This document shows, one piece after another, positions 47,479 to 58,800 of a DNA stretch of 64,000 nucleotides. The notes under the pieces are model-generated. The model did no database searches. It was not told the origin of the DNA and saw nothing but the letters and a program-made list of their open reading frames with translations. How positions within the stretch are numbered: position 1 is the first letter of the stretch; every line of letters starts with the position of its first letter. The DNA lies in NCBI GenBank assembly GCA_037447655.1, contig JBBHKE010001318.1:53757-117756 (forward strand), read 5' to 3'. The position numbers and the translations under genes were made by a program. The stretch is from Zygnema cylindricum (lineage: Eukaryota > Streptophyta > Zygnematophyceae > Zygnematales > Zygnemataceae).

Positions 47479-48893
47479 TTGAGTCGATGTTCCATCACGA
47501 AGAGTCTCTAAAACCACGTGTTCTATATTGACTAGTACCACGTAAGCTACGATCCGATATTGAATATCCTTAAGATATTTAGCACCGACAAAGTTTACAT
47601 AAAATCTTCACTTTCGTACCACGTACCTGCGTACGAAGTTATCATACGACAGAAGGTTGTTATACTTTTTGCAAACGCCACGCTTCTACGCCAGCTCATT
47701 TTTTAGGGTTCTTGTTTTCGAACATAACGGAAGTTTTTTGACAAAAATAGTGTGACAAACAAATGGTAGCGAAAAATAGAGTGACGAGGGAGAGTTACGA
47801 AATTACATTTTTATTTTCTGTTGTATTTTCAAAAACGCGTGTCATGTGCAAATTTTGGCAATTTTCGTTGGTTGTCCATCGTGAAACGTAGCTAAATCCT
47901 CCAGCGTGTCGAGATTAATTTTTTCATGTATCTGCCAGCCCACCTCTTTGAGGTACGTTGGCATCTAAAGAGAAAAATGAAGCGAACGCCTCGCGGATGA
48001 ATATCTGACGGTCAGTGATACCTCCCAAATCTTCAAAGAGTATTGGAAAGATTCTTTGTAATGTTGTTTCGCATATAAAGACATAATAAATGGTACGATT
48101 TAATAAGGATAGTCGCGGATTTCTATAAACTACACCGTGAATCGTTATTAGCCTTATGTACGCTATATCGGCACCCCAAAAATTTGACATTGATACCCGA
48201 AATACAGTGGTTGAATCTAATTTATCTTTGACATTAATTATGGTTCTAGTAAAATAGCGTCAATGGAATGACCGTACTGTATTCATTAATAGTGTGGTGT
48301 ACGGAAATTGTTTGTTGTACAACAGTGTACTTCGTTACCAACATCCGTACGAAAATACTGGTTAACTTATGTCGGTCGCATACAGAGCTGCGCTTAGAAA
48401 AATAACGTAATCTAGTTTCCAAAATAGGCGTTCTCATACATTTAGAAGTTCGTTTTTGTGTGTGTTAGTGTGAACTAATAACGTGTGCACATGTTAAAAA
48501 CTGTCCATGTTACATAAACGCAGTGTTGCACACTTACACATGTTGATAGTTGAAGAAAGCTAAGTCTAATACGGTGCCCCTTTAACTCTATTTCCGATCC
48601 TGCGAGATTAATAGTATACATGTTTACATTATTAAAGGGTTTTTGAGGGTACATAATGGTAATACCAGACCTTTAAACGAACGAGACGCATATTAGAGTT
48701 ATGTTTTATTCTAAAATGGGTTATGTTTCAAAAAACAACAACAAATATTCCCTTTTTGTTGTTCCAAATTAGCATTAACGCCGAAATTAGAATACACCCA
48801 TTTTTTTAATTTCAAATTCTTAATTAGCATCAATTACGGTAAATTTTCTTCAACGCTATTTAAACTTTGACACTAATAACGATTCGCGGTGTA

Positions 48894-49100
48894 ACCTATT
48901 CCCACCAGAAAAAAAATCACTTCCGCAACAGACGGAGGTTCAAATAATGTACGGCTTTCCGAGCACCGACTTTGTAGATTTCGGAAGTTCTCGGAAAACC
49001 TTGAAAACGAACTTCCTCAAAATATTGTCGAATATAGAAGTAAGGTAAAAGTTGCGTCTTTCGGTGAAACAGGCCAACGGTAACCCGAAAAGTTGACTAA
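48894..49100. repeat. Second copy of the right arm of the fold-back element
   Basis: CCTATTCCCACCAG through ACTTCCGCAACAGACGGAGG, ATGTACGGCTTTCCGAGCAC and CCCGAAAAGTTGACTAA is about 95 percent like 45155-45362 and, like it, is followed immediately by a GGGCAC MITE. The arm and MITE were therefore copied together. Confidence 0.85.
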
Positions 49101-49773
49101 GGGCACTTTCCCATGTGATAAAGTTACAGTTATTTTTTGTCGTTTTCCTTTATAACTTGGAAAAAAACGAAAAAATCTACAGCCGTACCAAAATATTGAA
49201 ATTATCACCGTAAAAGTTGCGTTACCTTATAACTTAAAATCACTTCGCGAGGTGATTTTAAATATAGTTCCATGAGGTGAGCGAATAGGGAGACTCTGTC
49301 ACACTTGTCGAAAGTTTTTGACATTTTTTGTCCGCGGAGTACCAAAAAAAAGCCCACTGTACGTTGACAACCTGTGCGTGACTTCTTTCCTTGCGCTTTT
49401 TGACGTACAGGGGAAGTTTTAAAATTTATTTCGTCGGCGCTGTGATAGTTGAGCGTGACGTGCGTGGCGTCATAATGTCACAAACCCTAAACATCTGCAA
49501 TGCCTCTACATCAACAATGTGGCGTACAAACATTGTGAAGTGACGGAAATTGGTCAACGTGCGGGTGGACGTCTGAAATTCATGTCGAGTTGAAATCTCG
49601 CAACATTTTGTGTAACGTTTATGTGTCATATGTTTCGTACATGTCTACGCTTATCACTTTTTGAAGTAACAAGTTATTTGCACTTACATCGGAATGCTCT
49701 GAAAGCTGTACAGAGAATCTTTGCTAGAAACAAAGTTACAAGATTAAAGTTTCGGTTACATGGGAAAGTGCCC
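49101..49773. mobile_element. PIF/Harbinger-like MITE M3 (673 bp) with TAA target duplication
   Basis: Left end GGGCACTTTCCCATGTGATA and right end TTACATGGGAAAGTGCCC are inverted repeats. TAA flanks both sides (49098-49100 and 49774-49776). The interior parallels M1 closely. Confidence 0.88.
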
Positions 49774-50020
49774 TAAGCAAAAACAGCATCTGAACGGCTA
49801 TTTCGTTGTTCCCCCGCGAAAAAATAGTCCAACCTAAACCCTAAAAGTTTGAAAATCTACAGGTTTGTTTTCGCGCCTATGTTTTATGACGTCGAAGGGG
49901 GTGACGTGTCACAAGACAACTTCAATCGGAGTTACGTGTCAAAATATTGATGTTAACAAGACCCGTTTTTGATGACTTTTCAGAAAATCATCGGAATGGG
50001 CAAAAAGTTACAAATGCTAC
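49774..50020 (-). repeat. Diverged inverted copy of the ureG upstream region
   Basis: On the minus strand this segment contains GACGTCAT followed by AACATAGGCGCGAAAACAAA and CCTG, then GAAATAGCCGTTCAGATG, in the same order as the sequence at about 44715-44860 upstream of ureG (GACGTCATCG, AACATAGGCGCGAAAACAAA, GAAATAGCCGTTCGGATG). Intervening parts differ. Confidence 0.75.
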
Positions 50021-50437
50021 ATTGGGCATAGGATATGAGCGTCTTTCCATATTTGGGGACTGATATATTTACCGCGATCATTTCTCGTATTAGATCGCGT
50101 ATCCCGTACAGGACCATGCCGAAGTTAACGGCGACCAATGTTATCTTTTATGTTTAGGGTGATCTTACATTAGAGAAAAAGTGGGGTTGTTAATTAGATT
50201 TTGTACGTTTTCGTACATATTCGTACCATTGTTTTTTTGTCGAAAAAACATGTTAACTGCATACTTGTCAGGATGCTCCAATATTATAGGCGTGCATCGT
50301 GACCGTTGGATGTTTGCTTTATTCAAATCCGCGAAGCAGTTGCAATAATATCGGCGTGAATTGTGACCGTCGGATGTTCTGCCTGTCGAAATATGCTAAG
50401 CAATCGAGCAAATCATTCTGGCTAGAGTAGAGTATAA

Positions 50438-51182
50438 GGGTAGAATTCCATTAGGCTGTCCCAATAAATGTACGGACAATTCTAATGGCAGCGTTTACTG
50501 GAAGACTATTCCATTTTGTCGGGCAAGTAGCAAACCTTCCTCAATTATGATTGGCGCCACGTTAGTTAGTCTAGATTTGAAAATCTTCAAACGGAAAGTC
50601 AGAACGAAATATCTTTACGACCGAAGGTTGTTAATGATTCATACGTAAAGTTTGCGGTCAGATTTTTGATCTTGAAAACGGAAATCAAAATTTCGAACCG
50701 GAATGGCAAAAAGCCCCGGCAAAACTTTGAAGGTCGCGACAAACTTTGAATGTCGGTGGATGTCAGAGGAGCGTGCGAAAATATTTTTGGCTCACCTGCA
50801 TCCAGCGTGGCAGGTGGCACATGGACCGTACGACGTAGGCACATGGCATGTACGACGTGTAGACTTGTGAGCGCTTGTTCAAAGCGGATATTTGTTTGCT
50901 TTTTCACGTGTACCAATGGTACACGTCAAGTATCGTACAACTCTCCTCGCGAGGAGAGTATCGTCACACAGGATGATGTGCGTGATTACTTCGCGGATCT
51001 GAAAAAGTGGAATACCCAACGGCTAGGAATTACGCCTACATCATTGGAGCTTCCCGACAGCTTTCCAGTAACGATTTTTCGTCTGAGAAAAAAAAAATAA
51101 GGGTACAGCGTGGTACGGATCTGTACGAACTTGTACGACCTCCAGTAATGAACCACACTTTTCGTCTAATGGAATTTTATCC
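50438..51182. mobile_element. PIF/Harbinger-like MITE M6 (745 bp), CCATTAG subfamily, TAA target duplication
   Basis: Left end GGGTAGAATTCCATTAGG after TAA (50435-50437); right end CTAATGGAATTTTATCC before TAA (51183-51185). It contains two adjacent palindromes: CGTGTACCAATGGTACACG (50907-50925) and a perfect 20-nt one at 50940-50959 centred on TCGCGA. A truncated inverted relative of its interior lies at 51215-51360. Confidence 0.8.
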
Positions 51183-51214
51183 TAATAGAGGAGAGTGTCT
51201 CCTCGGAAGAACAG

Positions 51215-51360
51215 TTGCCTTCATACGTGTACCATTGGTACAAGTGAAAAATATAAGTAATATCCACGACCAATACGCGATCACAGGTTTGCACGTCGTG
51301 GGAAAAATGTGCCTCCTGCCACGCTGGATGCAGGTCTACCGAAAATATTTTTGCACAATC
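51215..51360 (-). repeat. Truncated inverted copy of the M6 interior
   Basis: CGTGTACCATTGGTACAAG, TTTGCACGTCGTGG, CTGCCACGCTGGATGCAGG and CGAAAATATTTTTGCAC are the reverse complement of segments at about 50771-50925 inside M6, in inverted order. Together they form a large imperfect hairpin about 590 bp across. Confidence 0.75.
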
Positions 51361-51468
51361 TTTCTAAGGGTACTTTCACATGTAACCAAAACTTAGCCTT
51401 TGCTACTTTGTTTTTTAACGAAGATTCTCTGTACAACTTTCAGAGCATTCAGATGAAAACACAACTAA

Positions 51469-52132
51469 GGGTGTGTCCGCATGTGCATAAGTAAGGGTTT
51501 TTTTTTGTCGTTTTCCTGTAAAACTTAGCGCCGTACTGCCTAAGTTGCAACCGTGCGAAAGAATAAAAGATTTGTTAATTTCGTCATCCTCAAATTTAAG
51601 ATGTACGGAAATTTGTCGTCTTGTGCTTATAGACCCACTTCTTTGACAAAAAACGTCATCTTCAAACTTTTGTTTAAAACACATGCGCGATGTGTTTTAA
51701 AGTTGGGTTTTTTCGATAAACAATAGGAACATATTTTCGCACTTGCTGTAATTTTCGAAAATTTCATACGATTTCTAAGGACAAAGAAAAGTACATAGTT
51801 CACTATGTTTTGTCCGTTTGCGCTATGACAAGACGAAAAGAAGTACACAGTTTGTTTGATTTTGTCCGTTTTCGTCCAATACGGATTTTTGCGGTACGTC
51901 TACAATGTCACGGTAAGACATGCGACGTCACAAGCAGTTCCAAAAAATAACGTGCGACCACAGATTGTAGACGCTGACATCCGTCACAGGTATTGTGGAC
52001 GTATACAGTCGTCACAGTCGTAAGTTACGATTCGTCCTTACAGACAGAGGGACACTTGAAAACCAGGTCCGGCGGATCCGCGCTAAAATACAAAGTAAGT
52101 TCGCTAAGTTACAAGTACATGGGGACATACCC
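51469..52132. mobile_element. PIF/Harbinger-like MITE M4 (664 bp) with TAA target duplication
   Basis: Left end GGGTGTGTCCGCATGTG after TAA (51466-51468); right end ACATGGGGACATACCC before TAA (52133-52135). The interior keeps GTCGTTTTCCTGTAAAACTT like M1-M3. A further lone left end (TAAGGGTACTTTCACATGTA) lies just upstream at about 51363. Confidence 0.85.
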
Positions 52133-52852
52133 TAACTTGTTACTTAAAAGAGTTACTTACGTAGACGTGTACGAAACAGTGTGACAGATGAAGTGGTACA
52201 CAAAATGAGGGGAAACTTCCACTCGGCTTCAATTTGAGGCGTCTCTCCGCACGCTGTACAATTTTTGTGACTTCGTAGTGTTGGTACGCCACATTGTCGA
52301 CGTGTTTAAACCCCAAAATAATTTCTTTTATCGCAATGTATCAAAGTGACGTAAAGTCAAAAAAACAAAAACCACCCACGTGGCGTGCTGGGAGGGAAGG
52401 ATTCTCTGTACGATTCACTGTATTATTTGGCGTACGACCTGCCGTGTTATGTAACGTACTATTTCCCGTGCCAAATATGCACGGACGCCACTAAAAAACC
52501 AAATATATCGCGATGGTTATTGCTACTTTGTTAGTTCCAGAGCGATGTATCGAGCCCTTTCCTAACTGTTTGATTTACTGAAAATCGAATTTATCGCGAT
52601 GAATGTTTACCCGATACACATTAGTGGTTACTGTGCATAGCGATACTCGCAAGACGGTAAACCAACAGTACAGCATGCTTGCCGTACAGTACAGTCGACG
52701 TCAGCGAGTCGAAGTTTTCTCGTCGGTCGTCGCGCAGCAGGGTTCAGCCCAGCGCATGAATACCTGCGCGTGCCCTAATCTCGCTCTCTTTGCGCGGCGC
52801 CTCTCCGCTCGCCTGCTCTCCGCCACTCTCTCGGGCCGCAGAGTCTTCAGCC

Positions 52853-55800
52853 ATGGCTGTCGGGTAAGCCTCCACCTTTCAAATGCGGCACTTCTCATCA
52901 CTGCTAGAGTTAAACAACTTCAATTCGCGTTCGTGTTTTTTATATCTAAATTCATGAATTAGGGTTTAATAACACTTTTTAGTGAAGTGATCCATAGTGA
53001 ACTACCTGGGGAAATGTTATTTAGTGTAAGCAATACTAAATTTGCTTTAACGCTAGTATTTTCTAACTCTCATAGCAAGATGCACATCCCTTGTATGCCT
53101 GGATTCCGAATGTCGGACTGTGTATCATCCATGCTGCTGAACGTTGCAGAGAATTTGATTTGCAGCACCATGGATATCGGGATATGGCATGGGGTGGCAT
53201 GTTTTATGACCTCACTGCCAGTGGAAATAGATTTAGGAAAGTAGTTGATATGGAGGGTTTAGTGAGAAGTAGAGCGGAAGACAGAGAGAGAGAGAGAGAG
53301 GGTTCAATTGTTAGGGTAGATATCGATTAGGTTAAGAAATGAACACGAAAATGAGACTAGTTGTAAATCGCATTCTTTTTGAAGAATATGAAGTAATCCG
53401 TATGGAGGATTGTAGCGTTTGGTCAAACTCATGAATACTACGGATTTTCATTTTTCAGAGAGAAAGTGAGGAAGTGTGAGAGGGAGTGAGGTAGTGAGAC
53501 TAAGTGGTTAAAGATAGGCGCCAAGTGATGGGCGAAGAAAAGTATGCGGGTGGTAAAGGGAGAGGCTAAACGAAAGAGAGGCAAACGAGGAGGAGGACGA
53601 GTGGAGGTTGTCTAGTAAGCAATGGTTATGGAAGGAAAAATAGATACGGGAAATTATTTTGAGAGATGGATAGAACGATGAGGAAGAGGATGAGAGATGG
53701 TATGATGGACTGTGACAGAGGATACTGGGGGGGGATGTAGAATGAGATAGCTGTCGAAAGAGGGGAGGTTGGTACTTGTAACTCTTCAATCTCCACCTCT
53801 GTCTTAAGATATTGAACCAAAATTAGGTCGTTCTTTCCAAAATCTCCTTCCCGGGTTTGAAAATAGACAAAAAAAATGATAGTAGGAAAAAAATAAAATA
53901 AATAGGCAAATATAGTTGGACTCCATTTTTTGGACAGGAAAGCGTCAGAAACATTTTATTTGTCGCTTACTTGTGCTATTTACATGACATCAACTAAATG
54001 ATAAAATTAGTCCCAGAGTTCAAAAAGTATAAACAGAAAAATTAGCATTTTATTTGTCGCTTACTTGTGCTATTTACATGACATCAACTAAATGATAAAA
54101 TTAGTCCCAGAGTTCAAAAAGTATAAACAGAAAAATTAGCATATTATATGTTACCAATGAAAAAAGTTCACAAGATTGACTAATAATAATTCAACGAGAA
54201 AAAATAGGGCTGACCTTTTTTGATTTATTTGCATACTTTTCAATAAATAATCAGTTTGACGCTTAAGTTTTATATCAATTTCTCCTTAAGCGTAATAACA
54301 AGGGATCACCTCGCTCTTGCAGACCTGCGCAAAGACAAACAAACAAAAGTAAATTAAACAAAAAAATTAACAGCTTAAACTATTTAGAAATGAAAAGCAA
54401 AAACAAAGAAGAAAATCAAGTAAAGACAAGGAAATTACATGACTTTTTAGTTAAAATCTTTTAATGACAGAAGAAATTCCGGGAAAACAAACGTTAAAAT
54501 CTATATTATGGGAAATGATGTATAGAGAATTTAGATAAACAACAACGATAAAGGTTCAGTATGGAGTGCTCAGATATTCAGTTCAATATGGGTTGTTGAA
54601 AATTCCGGCGATTAAAAACCTTTCTCTCCCTCTTTCCCTCTCTCCCTATCCCCTCCTTCCTTCGTCTCTATCCCCTTTCCGCAGCCCCATCCTACAGTCC
54701 GTTCATTTACTTCTATGCCAATCCCTCGCAATATCTCAGTCTCTCATTCTTTTTCTTTCCCACTCCCTCTCCTCTCCCTCATCCGTCACCCTATATCCCC
54801 TCCCCACCATCTCCCTATATCTCTTCCCCTATCCTACAGTCCGTTCATTTACTTCTATGCCAATCCCTCGCAATATCTGTCTCTCATTCTTTTTCTCTCC
54901 CACTCCCTCTCCTCTCCCTCATCCGTCACCCTATATCCCTTCCCCACCATCTCCCTATATCTCTTCCTCTCCATCTCCCCCTCCCCCCTCCCCCTCCCCC
55001 TCCCCCTCCCCTCCCCCTCCCCCTCCCCCTCCCCCTCCCCCTCCCCCTCCCCCTCCCCCTCCCCCTCCCCCTCCCCCTCCCCCTCCCCCTCCCCCTCCCC
55101 CTCCCCCTCCCCCCTTTCCTCTCCCTTTCCCTCCCCCCTTCTCCTCCCCTTTCCTCTCCCTTTCCCTCCCCCCTTCTCCTCCCCTTTCCTCTCCCCCTCT
55201 CCCCCTCTCCCCCTCTCCCCCTCTCCCCCTCTCCCCCTCTTTCCCCCTCTCCCTCTCTCCCCTCTCTCCCCTCTCTCCCCTCTCTCCCCCCCCCCTCTCT
55301 CTTCCTATCTCTTTCCCCCCTCCCCCCCCCTCTCTCTTCCTATCTCTTTCCCCCATCTCTTCCTCCCCCCCTCTCCCCCCCTCTCCCTCTCACTTCCCCT
55401 CCCCCTCCCCTCCCCTTCCCCCCTCCCCCCCCCCCCTCGTCCGGCTGTCTCCAGGGTTTTCTCACTTTCTATCTCATTCCCTCTTGTTTTCTTCCCCTTT
55501 TCGGTCCTATATGTTTCCTCTTCCATCCCCCCCCCCTCTCTCTCCCTCTCTCCCTCTTTCCCTCTCTCCCTCTTTCCCTCTTTACCTCTCTCCCTCTCTC
55601 CCTCTCTCCCTCTCTCCCTCTCTCCCCCCCCCTCTCCCTCTCTCCCTCCCCCCCTCTTCCTCTCTCCCTCTCTCCCTCTCTCCCTCTCCCCCTCTCTCCC
55701 TCCCCCCCCCCCTCTCTCTCCCTCTCTCCCCCTCTCTCTCTTCCTCTCTCTCCCTCTCTCTCCCTCTTTCTCCCTCTCTCCCTCTATCCCTCTCTCTCCC

Positions 55801-58800
55801 TCTCTCCCTCTCTCCCTCCTTCCCCTTTTCTGTTGAGTTGTCTCTCTGTCTCTTCCTATTTCACCTTTCCTTTCAATTACATCATCTATTTCTCTGTCTT
55901 CCACTTTTGCTCTCTGCCTCTCGCCTTCTCCAACTCTCTGTTCTCCTGTCCATCTTTTTACCTAGCAGTCTTTACATTTATCGCTACTCCCTCCATCTCT
56001 CCCTCTCTCACTTTCTCCTCCTTGCTCTGTCTCCCTCCCTTCCCCTTTTTGTTCCGCTGTCTGTCCATCTTCCCACTTTCCACATCGCCCGCGCATCCTC
56101 CCTCCCCTCCTGCCCCCCCGCCCTCTCATTCTCTCTCTCTTCATCCCTCCTTTCTCCCTCTCTCTCTCCTGTCTCCATCGCCTCACATGTCGTCTATATA
56201 TATGTTCCTCCCTTGTGTTTCCCCTTTTTTTTCTGCTCTTTTTCTCCATTTCCATCCCTCTCCCCGTATCATTTCATTGTCTCTCCAGCTCTCCCATTTT
56301 CTATCTCTTCTTCAATTTATATTGACAATTTATCAACAATCACCATGTTTTGTTAGTCTTCTCTCTTTGGTTGGAGTAGTGCAGAATGAAAGTGAATAAA
56401 CCTGAATATTGTTATTCTTGCTCTAACTCTTTTTTAGATTTGTTTCATATTGGTTTCTATATTCGTTTTATATTATTTATGTGTGTTTTCATATTTGTTT
56501 GTTAATTGATTTGGACGGAAAGGGGGTGGGTAATTCTTGCAGGAAAAACAAGCGCATTTCTAAGGGAAAGAAGGGAGGAAAGAAGAAGGCGTATGTGCTT
56601 TACCAAGCCTTATCTATGGTTTTTGTCTTGAATTAATCAGGGTTTGTAATGGTTATTTTTTGTTTTCTCGCTGTATATATGTTTTGTTTTCTGTATTTAC
56701 CACTAATCGCCTATAGTAGAAAATGGGGAATGCACGACTGCACATCGCTATTATTGTTTTTAACACTAATTTGGTCGATTCTGGGCAAAAATCATAAAAT
56801 AGTCTTAAGTTAGTGGCGTTAATTGTCACGTCACTCTGCACTAAATTAGCATTATTGATACTAAGGGCAAGGTTCCATTAGGGAAAAAATGACGTTGTCT
56901 ACTGAAAGCCGTACTGTTTCGTACAGTGCCGTACCAAAAAAAATAAAATGTCAGAAAAACAAGGCTACTGAATGAGGGATTTGATTCTCCATGTTTATGG
57001 GCGTTAATGTGGACCCTCGGATGCATAATCGGATATGACATCGTCTGACACTTTCAATTCGCAACAAGTGACCCCGAGTAGGTCAATTCTCAGCGCCTGA
57101 ACGAATTGCATCGTGCCTCGTGGAAAAGTGAACAAATATCTACGATGACCGCGCGACCAGGTGGGTACACGTCGCACATGACATGTGCCTTCCGCCAGGG
57201 AGGATTCGAGGCCACCGGAAGCCGCAAGAAAATCTTTGACGGAGGATATTGTTTCACGCGTCTGTCGCCATCCACTAACCATTCTGACATTTTCGTACGT
57301 TTTTACAAATCCTAAGTTTCGTCCGCCCGTACAAATTTTATTCAATACGTCGTACGAGTCACTTTTTACCTTCGTTGATAAAAATGTGTGGTCGCAACTT
57401 GCTTTCAAAGATTCTGTAAAGATTACCAGAATCACGTTCATCTACGACGTGGACCAATAAAACTGTGCTACGCAAATAAAATGTCGGTTACTGACCCGAC
57501 ACAATGGAACGGTCGCTTCAGTAAACGAATTTTCGACGTTTACTGAGACCGCCTAATGGAACAACGCTCTAATTTCGCGTTAATACTAATTACCCCTTGA
57601 CACTTTTGGATTCGACTCGTGTCTGTCGACAATCCTAAATCTCTCACAAGTGCTACTCCTACTCCTGTATGTTTAGAAATGCGTAGGAACATGGCTAAAA
57701 AGCTGTTGATTAACCAGGTTTAACTGTAGCACATTAGAAGAGAGGGAAACCCGGTTTCCCACTTTGTACCTCACACTTTTCAATTTCTTTTTCTCTCTCC
57801 CTCTTCATTTTGTTTTTCTTCCTCCCCTTTCCCTGCAATTCCCCTCTTCTCGTGGCGAGATATTAAACTAGTTAGGCGTTTAAAGTGCATTTTTTATTTC
57901 GACATTTGGAGCATCTTATCTTCATCGTATCATAATTATTTTGGCAAATTTCTCTTTAAATTGGATTCGGAGCTGTTTGATTCAAATTTTGTGCAATGGT
58001 CGGATCCAGAGTGCAACTTTTGTCCACAGTTTTAGGTATAGTAAAACTGTGTAGATGAGTCGGTCTCTTTCCTTAAAGTTTGTAGTATACAGCATATGGA
58101 TAGAAATGGATTTACACCTATTTTCCTGATTTTGATGACTGCAGTCGAAGTCAATCAAATGCAGGTGCAGAAAAGTTGGTGCTTGTCAATGAAAACTAGT
58201 CGGCAGGCTTAAGTTGGATACTGTCTCGTTTAACAAAACATTTAGTGGGGACGCTGATCCTTCTTTGGGGTTATGGATTTGTTTTGACTTAATGTTTTGT
58301 GTGCATTTGTCACAATTCTTTTTTTTTTGCTTTTTTTTTTTTTAAACAATTGGATGATGTTTCTGTTTGCAGGGCAGATCCCTTTGCTAAGAAAGATTGG
58401 TATGACATCAAGGCTCCTTCTATGTTCAATGTCCGGAACATTGGAAAGACCCTTGTCACGAGGACACAGGGTACAAAGGTACGTCAATTTTTGTTAATGG
58501 TTGTTGTTGTTAATTTTACCATAGTCACCTTTGAATGCACTATTCTTACTGATATCAATGCTACCTTAAGCTTGTTTATTTTTATACGTTGGAAGCTAAG
58601 ATGAATTTGACATCAATTTTTAAAATCTCTTGAAGCATTTAGAAAGCGATGTGTGGGCATCATTTTTTTTTGATTGGGTCCTCTAGGATTTGGAAACGGT
58701 TCTAATGGTGCAAGTCTGGCATTTCTTGATATTTTGTTTTATGTGTCCTTCTGGAATAACATGCCTGTTTTTTGGATGTGTGTGATTCTATGCTGCAGAT

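Noticed and set aside
47924-48190. 88-residue minus-strand frame between MITEs, considered as a transposase remnant
   Set aside because: No DDE or DNA-binding motif visible and no continuation in neighbouring frames.
52701-52962. Arginine-rich frames overlapping the RPS3A start
   Set aside because: GC-rich 5' leader of RPS3A; the start codon and 11-base coding exon at 52853-52863 are fixed by phase with exon 2.
54566-56356. 596-residue serine/proline/leucine open frame on the plus strand
   Set aside because: Product of the pyrimidine tract in RPS3A intron 1; overlapping frames in this region are equally open and the sequence is simple repeat.
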